From a bacterium (lineage in GTDB: Bacteria; Auribacterota; Tritonobacteria; UBA1439), in the NCBI GenBank assembly GCA_028716845.1, contig JAQUPF010000006.1, positions 62,001 through 126,000 on the forward strand: 64,000 nucleotides of DNA, in the 5' to 3' direction. How positions within the stretch are numbered: position 1 is the first letter of the stretch; each line of letters begins with the position of its first letter. Below the pieces are notes generated by a model that saw only the letters and a list, made by a program, of their open reading frames with translations, was not told where the DNA came from and did no database searches. Below, one piece after another: positions 14,517-21,490 of this stretch. Position numbers and translations under genes: made by a program.

Positions 14517-15815
14517 TCAATCCTCGGGAAGGATGAGGTTCAGGGCGAGGGCGAAGACGGCGCCCATGTTCAGGCCCGAGCCGAGGGCCGTCCGCGCGAG
14601 TTCAGGGAGCCCCCCGAGCGCCTCCGGCACGAACTCCACGCCCAGGCCGACGGCCGTCGAGGAGGCGAAGATGATCAGGTTCCTCCCCGCGAGGCCCGCC
14701 CCCACCGCGATCCGTATGCCCGCCGCCGCCACGAGGCCGAACATGGTGATCGTCGCCCCGCCGAGGACCGGGGCCGGCATGACGCTCACGATCGCGGCGA
14801 GTTTCGGGAGGACGCCGAGGAGCGCGAGGATCGCCGCCACCATTAGGCCGACCGACCGGCAGGCGACGCCGGTGAGCTGGATGACGCCGATGTTCTGGCT
14901 GAAGGTCGTGTTCGGGAGCGAGTTGAAGAGGCCCGCGAGCGCGCTCCCGATGCCGTCCGAGAGGATGCCGCCGCGCAGCCGGGACCAGTAGGAATCGCCG
15001 GTCACGGGGAGCCTCGAGACGGCGCAGACCGCGGTGATGTCGCCGATCGACTCGACCGTCGTGACGACGTACGCGATGGCGAACGGGATCAGGAGGCGCG
15101 CGTCCAGGCGGAGGCCGTAGCGGAGCGGAACGGGGACGCTTATCCAGCCCGCCTCCGCCACGTGGGAGAAGTCCACCATTCCGAGGAGGGCGCAGAACGC
15201 GTAGCCGGCCGCGAGGCCGAGGAGAATGGCCCCGACCTGGACGAGGCCCCGTCCGAACCTGCTGAGCATGATGATGGCGAGCATGACGGAGAAGCCGATC
15301 GCGAGGTTGCGCGGGCTCCCGAAATCGGGTGAGCCGAAGCCGCCCGCGAGGTCGGTCATCCCGACCCTGATGAGGCTCAGGCCGATGAGCGTCACCACGG
15401 TCCCGGTCACGATCGGGGGGAAGACCCTTCGCGCGCGCCTGAGGACGCGGCTGAGCGCCGCCTCGACCGGCGCGACGGCGATGCCCATCCCGAGGATGAG
15501 CGGAAGGCCGCCCATCGCCCCCGCCTGGAGGCACACCGGCACGAAGGCGAAGCTCGTCCCCATCACGCACAGGAGGCCCGACCCGAGCGGGCCGAATCGC
15601 CGCGCCTGGATGTACGTCGTCGCCCCGGAGGCGAAGAGGGCCATGCTGACGAAGAACCCGGTCTCCGCGACGCCCAGACCGAGGGCGCGGGCGATGATGA
15701 GCGGCGGCGTGATGATCCCCACGAACATGGCGAGCATGTGCTGGAAGGCGACCAGGATCCCCCGCCGGAACGGCGGGCGGAAGTCGATGTCGAGGAACTC
15801 GTCACGCCCGGGCAT
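14517..15815 (-). CDS. NCS2-family xanthine/uracil permease
   Basis: A 432-residue membrane protein with about 12-14 predicted segments. It has the NCS2 hallmarks: an N-terminal FQHMLAMFVGIITPPL (the Q-H motif of TM1), VTGTVVTLIGLSLI, the TM8 region IAYVVTTVESIGDITAV with the substrate-binding Glu, and the NTTFSQNIGVIQLTGV signature of TM10. It takes up purine or pyrimidine bases by proton or sodium symport. Of two starts, the ATG at 15815 (MPGRDEF) is preferred over the TTG three codons upstream; neither has a clear ribosome site. It is monocistronic and ends at a bidirectional terminator. Confidence 0.93.
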   Translation of the reverse strand: MPGRDEFLDIDFRPPFRRGILVAFQHMLAMFVGIITPPLIIARALGLGVAETGFFVSMALFASGATTYIQARRFGPLGSGLLCVMGTSFAFVPVCLQAGAMGGLPLILGMGIAVAPVEAALSRVLRRARRVFPPIVTGTVVTLIGLSLIRVGMTDLAGGFGSPDFGSPRNLAIGFSVMLAIIMLSRFGRGLVQVGAILLGLAAGYAFCALLGMVDFSHVAEAGWISVPVPLRYGLRLDARLLIPFAIAYVVTTVESIGDITAVCAVSRLPVTGDSYWSRLRGGILSDGIGSALAGLFNSLPNTTFSQNIGVIQLTGVACRSVGLMVAAILALLGVLPKLAAIVSVMPAPVLGGATITMFGLVAAAGIRIAVGAGLAGRNLIIFASSTAVGLGVEFVPEALGGLPELARTALGSGLNMGAVFALALNLILPED

Positions 15816-15876
15816 GATCTGCAATGCGTCGTTCGTATTTGAACTGTAGTGAGGATCCGCGGCGGATTGGTTCTTC

Positions 15877-17232
15877 CTACTTGAGGGAGTCCCGCCATTC
15901 CCCCTCGAGGCCCTCGAGGCCGACCGGGAGGGCGCCGCGGAGGGCGGCGTCGATGTCGTCGCCCGCGTCGATCCGGTCCAGGATCCGCCGGAGGGTGTAG
16001 ACGCCGTGCCGGTCGGCGATGAACCGGACGATCGAGTGCGCCTGAAGGTACGCGAGGCCGATCCGCTTCGATGAAGGATCGGCGATCACCGCCGACAGCT
16101 CCGCGATCGGAATGAGGCTCCCCTGCCCGAGGGCGTCCCGGAGGCGGCGGCCCTTCGTCTCGCTCCACTGCTCCGACATGTACTCGGCGATCCCCTCGTT
16201 GAGCCAGAGGGGGCAGCGGTTGTGCGTGAGGAAGTGGACGACGCCGTGGGCGTACTCGTGGAGGAGCACCCGCCGGAGCCGCTCCCGGTCCCGTTCCGTG
16301 TCGAGGCCGCCGGCGGGGACGCGGATCTTGCCGTCGTAGAGGCCGCCGACGTTCTTCGGCTTGTCGAGGAGGTCGCGGAACTGCCTCCCCGAGTAGATGA
16401 CGACCGCGATCCGCTCGCGCGGGTAGAAGTTGAGGTCCCGCCCCACCCGGCTCCAGGCCTCCTCGAGGGCGTCGATGACCTCCCGCCCCACCCGGTAGTC
16501 CTTCCGGCCCTCGAAGCTCACGGTGAAGTTGACGTGGGTGTCCACGTCGAACTCCTTCTCCACGAGGTACTCGCGCTCGATCTTCGCGAGCGCCTCCCGC
16601 ACCTCGGCGTCCCCCGGGGCGAGGGCGGCGGCGGCCCTGAGCTCGCCCATCGCGTCCTCCATCCGCCCCCGCCAGTAGTAGAGGAGGCCGGACATCTTCC
16701 GCGCGAGGGCGTTGTCGGGATCGGCCGCCGCCACGGCGCGGAACTCGTCGAGGGCCTCCGCGCGCCGGTTGTCGCGATAGAGGGCGAGGCCGAGGTTCGT
16801 CCGGAGGGTCGTGTCGTCCGGCCTGAGGCCGACGGCGGTCTGGAGGAGCGATGCCGCCTCCGCGTAGCGGCCCTCCCCCAGGAATCGGGCGGCGGCGTCG
16901 TTGTATCCGGCGGCGACGTTGTTGGCGACGACGGCGTCCCGCGCGCCCGCGTGGAGCGCCTCGTCGAGCCAGTGGACGGCGTCTCCGGCGGCGCCGGCGG
17001 CGATGAGGCGTTCGGCCTTCCGGAGGTAGGCGGCGGCGAGGTTCTTCGCGACGATGTCGCTGCCGGGCTGCAGCCGGCGCGCGGCCTCGAGGAGGGAGAC
17101 CGCCTCCTCCGTGTCGCCCCTCCCGAGCGCCTCCACCCCCTCGTTGTTGAGCCGCGCGGCCTCGTCGGCGGCGGCCGGCACGGCGAGGCAGAGGGCGAGG
17201 GCGGCGGCGAGGAGGAATCGGTCAGTCGCCAT
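15877..17232 (-). CDS. Secreted TPR protein with HExxH peptidase-MA-type domain
   Basis: Start at the ATG giving MATDRFLLAAALALC, a clear signal peptide ending near AAADEA. Residues about 25-210 hold four to five TPR units (for example NNEGVEALGRGDTEEAVSLLEAARRLQPG). Residues about 290-440 form a gluzincin-like metalloprotease domain: LLHEYAHGVVHFLTHNRCPLWLNEGIAEYMSEQ has the HExxH zinc site and the downstream Glu of the peptidase MA family. The start overlaps the end of the upstream transglutaminase gene by 11 bp, so translation is probably coupled. Likely a periplasmic or surface protease; substrate unknown. Confidence 0.87.
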   Translation of the reverse strand: MATDRFLLAAALALCLAVPAAADEAARLNNEGVEALGRGDTEEAVSLLEAARRLQPGSDIVAKNLAAAYLRKAERLIAAGAAGDAVHWLDEALHAGARDAVVANNVAAGYNDAAARFLGEGRYAEAASLLQTAVGLRPDDTTLRTNLGLALYRDNRRAEALDEFRAVAAADPDNALARKMSGLLYYWRGRMEDAMGELRAAAALAPGDAEVREALAKIEREYLVEKEFDVDTHVNFTVSFEGRKDYRVGREVIDALEEAWSRVGRDLNFYPRERIAVVIYSGRQFRDLLDKPKNVGGLYDGKIRVPAGGLDTERDRERLRRVLLHEYAHGVVHFLTHNRCPLWLNEGIAEYMSEQWSETKGRRLRDALGQGSLIPIAELSAVIADPSSKRIGLAYLQAHSIVRFIADRHGVYTLRRILDRIDAGDDIDAALRGALPVGLEGLEGEWRDSLK

Positions 17233-18721
17233 GCTCGTACTCGATGATCTCGATCCCCAGCGCGCCGATGAGGTTGAGGAGCCGCGCCTGGGAGAAGAGA
17301 TCGCCGCGGGCGAACATGATGTGCGTCGCGTCGGCCTGGACCTGCCCGTAGGTGGGGTCGACGGCGATCCATTTCCCGACGAACACCTCCGCCCACTGGT
17401 GGTAGTAGAAGCTCTCGTCCTCATCGGTGTAGACGATCCCCGAGACCTCGCGCGCGGGGAGGCCGACGGCCCTCGCGAGGGCCACGAAGAGAACGGAATG
17501 CTCGGTGCAGTCCCCGCTCATCGTCGCGAGGACGTCGAGGGCGTTCGAGAGGGATGCGCTGAACTGCTTCTGCACGTTCGCGTGGACCCACCGGACGAGC
17601 GCGTCGCTCGCCGCGCGGGCGTCCCGCTCGTCGCCGACGACGGCGCGGGCGCGCTCGATCACCTCCGGGCTGTCGCTCTGGATGAAGATGGTGGGCGCGA
17701 GCTCCTCCGGGAAGCGCTCTCGCGGGAGCGGGATGGCGGGCGCCTCGAGGCCATCGATCTCCTCGACCGCGACGACCAGGACGGCGTCGCCGCCCCGCCC
17801 GACGGTGTACGTCTGCCGCTCGGACGGGATGAGGAGCTCGCGGTCGCGGACGCCGGTGAGCCGGACCTTCATCCGCCGCACCGCGCCCGGGCGCTCGATC
17901 GGCTCCGCCGGCCGGATGACCGTCGAGAGGAGGACGTCGCTCCTGTAGTCGATGTCCCGTGCGGTCCGTTCTTCCTCGAGCCGCATGGTGAATCCCCCGC
18001 CGATCTGCGTCTCGAGCACCTCCCCGTCTTCCGCGAGGATGGAGGTCGAGGCGATCCCCATCTCCCGGATCGCGGTCTCGACGACATAGACGCGGGTGGG
18101 GACGCCCCCCATCGGCCTCGTCCGGATCTCCTTCACGCGGCTGACCGCGGTGACGCTCCTGCCGAGCGTCGGCTGGTACTGGGTGAAGGCGATCTTGTCC
18201 CCCTCCCTCGCCCCCTCCCGGACGAGCCGCCCCTCCGCGATGTAGTCCTCGAACAGCTCGTCCGGGGCCTCGGTCTCCGTGACGCGCTCCCTCCCCGCCA
18301 TGGCGGAGGTGACGCGCAGGGCGCCGTCCGAGACCCTGCCGCTGATCCTGAGCGAGCTCCCGGCCGCCTCGCTGGAGGTCTCGAATGCGGCGAGCCCCTC
18401 GCCGAGGACGTACACCCGTCGCTCCGTCACGGCGAGCTCCTGGGGGACGCCGAGCATCGCCACCTTCGCGTGGAGCGAGAGCGAGACCGAAACGGCCTCC
18501 TGCCCCTCGAGCTCCGTCCGCGCGATCTCCGACTCCGCGTAGCCGATCTTCCGGCCGACGAGGTAGAGGCCGTACCAGCGCCTCCCGAGGTACCGATCCA
18601 GGTCGGCGACGGACACCGGAGGACGGCGATCGACGGCGGGCGGATGAGCGGGAGGCGCGGCGCAGCGGGCGCCGGCGAGGAGGAGGGCGGCGAGCGAGAC
18701 GAGCGTTCTCAATGTCTTCAT
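17222..18721 (-). CDS. Exported transglutaminase-like cysteine protease domain protein
   Basis: The start is the ATG at 18721 (MKTLRTLVSLAALLLAG), giving a signal peptide and 499 residues; the ORF track extends 200 codons too far upstream. Residues about 40-340 are beta-rich without a recognised domain. Residues about 370-480 are a transglutaminase-like core: catalytic Cys in SGDCTEHSVLF, His in YYHQWAEVFV and Asp in AVDPTYG, all intact. Such bacterial proteins are usually proteases or peptide-crosslink enzymes in the periplasm. It overlaps by 11 bp with the TPR-metalloprotease gene, giving a two-gene envelope proteolysis unit. Confidence 0.87.
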   Translation of the reverse strand: MKTLRTLVSLAALLLAGARCAAPPAHPPAVDRRPPVSVADLDRYLGRRWYGLYLVGRKIGYAESEIARTELEGQEAVSVSLSLHAKVAMLGVPQELAVTERRVYVLGEGLAAFETSSEAAGSSLRISGRVSDGALRVTSAMAGRERVTETEAPDELFEDYIAEGRLVREGAREGDKIAFTQYQPTLGRSVTAVSRVKEIRTRPMGGVPTRVYVVETAIREMGIASTSILAEDGEVLETQIGGGFTMRLEEERTARDIDYRSDVLLSTVIRPAEPIERPGAVRRMKVRLTGVRDRELLIPSERQTYTVGRGGDAVLVVAVEEIDGLEAPAIPLPRERFPEELAPTIFIQSDSPEVIERARAVVGDERDARAASDALVRWVHANVQKQFSASLSNALDVLATMSGDCTEHSVLFVALARAVGLPAREVSGIVYTDEDESFYYHQWAEVFVGKWIAVDPTYGQVQADATHIMFARGDLFSQARLLNLIGALGIEIIEYEHGD

Positions 18722-18794
18722 CGGGTGCGGTCCGCGGTATTTCCGTCTATGATAAACTATTCGCGCGCCTGTTGCCCGGGAAAAGCGCCCTGGA

Positions 18795-19913
18795 ATGAAG
18801 AGCCCACTTTCCGTCGCCGTCATCGGCGCCGGCCCCGCCGGCTCGTCGCTCGCGCTCGCGCTCGCGGAGGGCGGCGTCCCGGTGACGCTCTTCCACGACC
18901 CGGCCGCGCCCCCGAAGCACTGCGGCGGGGGGGTGCCCGCCCGGACCTTCGACGAGTTCCCCTTTCTCGCCGGCCTCTCCTCGCCGAGGAGGGAGATACG
19001 CCGCATCGCCCTCCTCTCCCCCGCCGGCGTCCGCTGCGACATGGAAATCAGCCGGCCGGTCAGCGTCTTCGACCGCGCCCGCTTCGACGCCGAGCTGCGG
19101 GAGCGGGCGCGGGCCGCGGGGGCGCGCATCGTCCCGGAGCGGGTCCGGTCGCTGCGCCGCGAGGGCGGGCGATGGGTGCTCACGACGGATGTCGCCGGGC
19201 ATGCGGCGCGCTTCGTCGCGGGCGCCGACGGCGCGGCGGGCATCGCCCGCCGGACGCTCGCGGGGCGGTTCCCCGTCTCGTCTCTCTCGCTCTGCGCGGG
19301 CTGGTACTGCCCGCCGTTGGACGAGGAGACGATCGTCATCGGCCTCCTCCGCCGGCGGGCCGCCTACGCCTGGATCTTCCCGCGGCCCGACACGGCCTCG
19401 GCGGGCATCGGCGCCCCGCTCGACGGGTGCGACGCGCGGACGCTCCGGTCGGAGATCATGGACTGGCTCCGCCGGTTCTTCCCGGGGATCGACGCCCGCG
19501 GCGCCCGTCCCTACGCGGCGCTCGTGCCCACCCACGGCGGGCGGGGAGGCCCCGTCTGCGGCGACGGCTGGGCGCTCGTGGGCGACGCGGCGGGTGTGGC
19601 GGAGCCGGTCACGCGCGAGGGGATTCATTTCTCGCTCGTCTCCGCCCGTGTCTGCGCGGAGGCGCTCCTCGCCGGCCGTCCCGCGGACTACGGGGCGCGC
19701 CTCGCCGCCGTCCTCGACTCGCGCCACAGGGCGGCGCTCATCGTCAGAAACCGTTTCTTCAACGGGAGAGTGGCCGAGCTGCTCATTCGCCGGCTCGCCC
19801 GCCGGCCCTCGGCGCGGCGGCGGATGGCGGCATTCTTCTCCGGCGGCCTCGAATACGCCCCGCTCCTCACGGGTACCATGAACCAACCGCCGCGGATCTT
19901 CACGGATTATTGA
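18795..19913 (+). CDS. Geranylgeranyl reductase-type FAD oxidoreductase
   Basis: A 372-residue flavoprotein of the geranylgeranyl reductase / digeranylgeranylglycerophospholipid reductase family. It has the FAD dinucleotide-binding GAGPAGSSLALAL (residues 11-23), the CGGGVP motif near 43, and GDAAGVAEPVTREGI near 265-280 for the FAD pyrophosphate. The family saturates isoprenoid chains or acts in related reductions; no specific substrate can be assigned. It is divergent from the transglutaminase gene with 73 bp between the starts. The last residues (PPRIFTDY) and the stop codon are encoded by a copy of the ATCCGTG repeat, so the repeat has replaced the natural C-terminus. Confidence 0.87.
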   Translation: MKSPLSVAVIGAGPAGSSLALALAEGGVPVTLFHDPAAPPKHCGGGVPARTFDEFPFLAGLSSPRREIRRIALLSPAGVRCDMEISRPVSVFDRARFDAELRERARAAGARIVPERVRSLRREGGRWVLTTDVAGHAARFVAGADGAAGIARRTLAGRFPVSSLSLCAGWYCPPLDEETIVIGLLRRRAAYAWIFPRPDTASAGIGAPLDGCDARTLRSEIMDWLRRFFPGIDARGARPYAALVPTHGGRGGPVCGDGWALVGDAAGVAEPVTREGIHFSLVSARVCAEALLAGRPADYGARLAAVLDSRHRAALIVRNRFFNGRVAELLIRRLARRPSARRRMAAFFSGGLEYAPLLTGTMNQPPRIFTDY

Positions 19914-19965
19914 CTGATCCCGACTGATATTCCTTGGGGATTATCCGTGTGAATCCGTCATGATC
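19889..19965. repeat. ATCCGTG-type dispersed repeat, copy 1
   Basis: Contains TTCACGGAT and, inverted, ATCCGTGTGAATCCGTCATGATC around a variable centre. The arrangement matches copies at 21061 and 31861. It overlaps the last codons of the oxidoreductase gene. Confidence 0.75.
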
Positions 19966-19994
19966 GGTGAATTGTTTCCTGCGGCGGTTTCCCG

Positions 19995-20024
19995 TTGCAT
20001 TTCGGGCGGCGGGTTTGGTATTGT
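19995..20024 (+). promoter_or_regulatory. Promoter of the small Cys-rich protein
   Basis: TTGCAT and TATTGT separated by 18 bp, 24 bp upstream of the start codon, followed by AAAAGGAGG as an unusually strong ribosome binding site. The short leader suggests constitutive expression of this mini-gene. Confidence 0.55.
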
Positions 20025-20047
20025 ACTTTTAAAAGGAGGTTGTGTAG

Positions 20048-20272
20048 ATGAAGCTGAAGCCAGGTGATGTGCTCGTGTGCGAGCCCGAGGCCGGATGCGG
20101 CATCAAGGTCGTCGTGATCGAGGCCTGCGAAGAGCTCGATTGCGACCTGAAGTGCTGCGGGAAAGACATGGTCCCCGCCGAGAAGCAGGCGGACCCCGAT
20201 GTCTGGAAGCAGTACTGCAAGGATTCAGGCGGCGAGGATTGGAAGAAATTCGCCCAGGAAAAAGGCAAATAG
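20048..20272 (+). CDS. Small acidic Cys-rich protein, possible metal-binding
   Basis: A 74-residue protein, MKLKPGDVLVCEPEAGCGIKVV at the N-terminus, then CDLKCCGKDMV and a charged helical tail. Six cysteines in the first 60 residues, with the C-x(n)-CC arrangement, recall desulforedoxin-like or small zinc/iron-binding proteins (the L-K-C-C-G-x-x-M block is typical), but spacing is not identical to desulforedoxin. A strong AGGAGG lies eight bases before the ATG, a promoter is visible, and an intrinsic terminator follows 24 bp after the stop, so it is a self-contained, probably well-expressed gene. Confidence 0.75.
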   Translation: MKLKPGDVLVCEPEAGCGIKVVVIEACEELDCDLKCCGKDMVPAEKQADPDVWKQYCKDSGGEDWKKFAQEKGK

Positions 20273-20295
20273 CTCCAGCGCCGTTTGCGTGCGGA

Positions 20296-20326
20296 AAAGA
20301 GGCCCTTCAACGGGCCTCTTTTTTTC
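20296..20326 (+). terminator. Intrinsic terminator of the small Cys-rich gene
   Basis: Stem AAAGAGGCCC / GGGCCTCTTT with a six-base loop followed by a T-run ending TTTTTCTCT. A textbook rho-independent terminator. Confidence 0.88.
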
Positions 20327-20349
20327 TCTCCCGCACCCGCGCCCGGAGA

Positions 20350-20979
20350 TCAGGCGGGGCCTCCCCGGGCGCCGATCCGGGGAAGTGACCAGCCCCGCCG
20401 GATCGCCGCCATGCGGATGACGATGGTGATGGTCATGGCGATCGAAAAGCAGGCCAGTTCGCCCATCCCGAGAAAGCGCCTTCCGACCCACATCGCCGCG
20501 GCGCCGATCACGACGGCGGTGATGTAGATCTCCCTGTAGAGGACGAGCGGCATCTTGTTGAGGAGGACGTCGCGGATGACGCCGCCCCCCGCCCCGCTGA
20601 TGGCCGCGATGAAGAGCATCCAGAGAAAGCCGATGTCGTTCCGCCAGGCGATCGTCGCCCCGATGGCCGAGAAGACGCCGAGGCCGAAGGCGTCGAAATA
20701 CTGGAAGAACGTCTCGCGCTCCGTCAGCCGGAAGGGGAACATGGCCGTCACGGCGACGCTCGCCAGGATGACGGCCGGGTAGTGCCAGGTGCGCAGCATG
20801 GCCGCGCCCCCGCCGAGGATGGTGTCGCGGATCAATCCCCCGCCGATCGCGGTCGCCCCGGCGAGAATCGTCATGCCGACGAAATCGGGCCGCCGCCGCA
20901 TCGCCCGCAACGCGCCGGAGAAGGCGAACGCCGCCATGCCCAACAGGTCGAGCGCGTGGATGATGCCGTCGGTGTTCAT
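20350..20979 (-). CDS. TRIC/UPF0126 family membrane channel-like protein
   Basis: The start is best placed at MNTDGIIHALDLLG (20979); the longer ORF reads back into repeat DNA. The 209 residues make seven hydrophobic segments with an internal duplication typical of UPF0126 (YicG) proteins: GATAIGGGLIRDTILGG in the first half and GAGGGVIRDVLLNK in the second. These glycine-rich G-G-x-I-R-D motifs are the pore signature shared with eukaryotic TRIC cation channels; glycine transport has also been reported for a member. Monocistronic, convergent with the small Cys-rich gene. Confidence 0.9.
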   Translation of the reverse strand: MNTDGIIHALDLLGMAAFAFSGALRAMRRRPDFVGMTILAGATAIGGGLIRDTILGGGAAMLRTWHYPAVILASVAVTAMFPFRLTERETFFQYFDAFGLGVFSAIGATIAWRNDIGFLWMLFIAAISGAGGGVIRDVLLNKMPLVLYREIYITAVVIGAAAMWVGRRFLGMGELACFSIAMTITIVIRMAAIRRGWSLPRIGARGGPA

Positions 20980-21060
20980 TCCGCCCCATGATGATGCCAT
21001 GAACGGGCGGTCCATGGGCATATTATTCGCCCCGGATGCATCAATGGACCACCAGCCGCT

Positions 21061-21142
21061 GATTCGCACGGATCACTGGCGGATATTCACGGATTCCTCA
21101 CCAGGTATTATCCGTGAGAATCCGTAATGATCATTGGGAATC
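21061..21142. repeat. ATCCGTG-type dispersed repeat, copy 2
   Basis: Shows GATATTCACGGATT and inverted ATCCGTGAGAATCCGTAATGATC. It lies between the divergent TRIC-type gene and the B12 riboswitch promoter. Confidence 0.75.
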
Positions 21143-21203
21143 CGCTCCGCGGCTGAGAATCCGGATTCTCGCTCGCCACTCGAAACTCCCTCCTCGAGCG
21201 GGC

Positions 21204-21232
21204 TTGACGGCGGCGGGCGGATGGTTTACCAT
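21204..21232 (+). promoter_or_regulatory. Promoter of the cobalamin-riboswitch operon
   Basis: TTGACG and TACCAT with a 17-bp spacer, ending about 18 bp before the conserved start of the riboswitch. Spacing fits a transcript that begins directly with the aptamer. Confidence 0.5.
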
Positions 21233-21249
21233 GGCGGCGCGTTCTTTGG

Positions 21250-21430
21250 AAATGCCCTGATGAGGGAAGGCGGTGAAAAGCCGCCGCTGCCCCCGCAACT
21301 GTAAGTGGCGCCGTGTCAGGCCGCCGGTCACTGGCGCAGTGGATCGATGAGGTCGCTGCGCCGGGAAGGCCCGCGGACGGAAGAGAGCCACGAGCCAGGA
21401 AACCTCGCAGCAGTCATTCTCCGGGGTGAG
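21250..21430 (+). promoter_or_regulatory. Cobalamin (AdoCbl-type) riboswitch aptamer
   Basis: All conserved landmarks occur in order: the GATGAGGGAAGGCGGTGAAA opening, GCCGCTGCCCCCGCAACTGTA, CCGGTCACTGG, GGGAAGGC, and the B12 box GAGCCAGGAAACCTCGC near 21392-21408. The aptamer precedes the surface-protein gene and the ECF transporter operon and should repress them when cobalamin is plentiful. Its expression platform is the terminator at 21457-21487. Confidence 0.95.
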
Positions 21431-21456
21431 AGAAGCCAGCTGTTTCCCGTTCACAT

Positions 21457-21487
21457 GCCCTTCGCCCGCCCGGAGGGCTTTTTCTTT
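21457..21487 (+). terminator. Riboswitch expression-platform terminator
   Basis: A stem of seven pairs (GCCCTTC with GGAGGGC, one G-U) and an eight-base loop is followed by TTTTTCTTT and ends just before the ATG at 21491. The GGAGGG arm is also the only ribosome-site-like sequence for that gene, so the hairpin may block both elongation and initiation. Confidence 0.75.
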
Positions 21488-21490
21488 GCC

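Noticed and set aside
17054-19927. 957-residue plus-strand ORF
   Set aside because: A GC-skew shadow of the transglutaminase, metalloprotease and flavoprotein genes; composition is Arg/Pro/Gly/Asp without domains.
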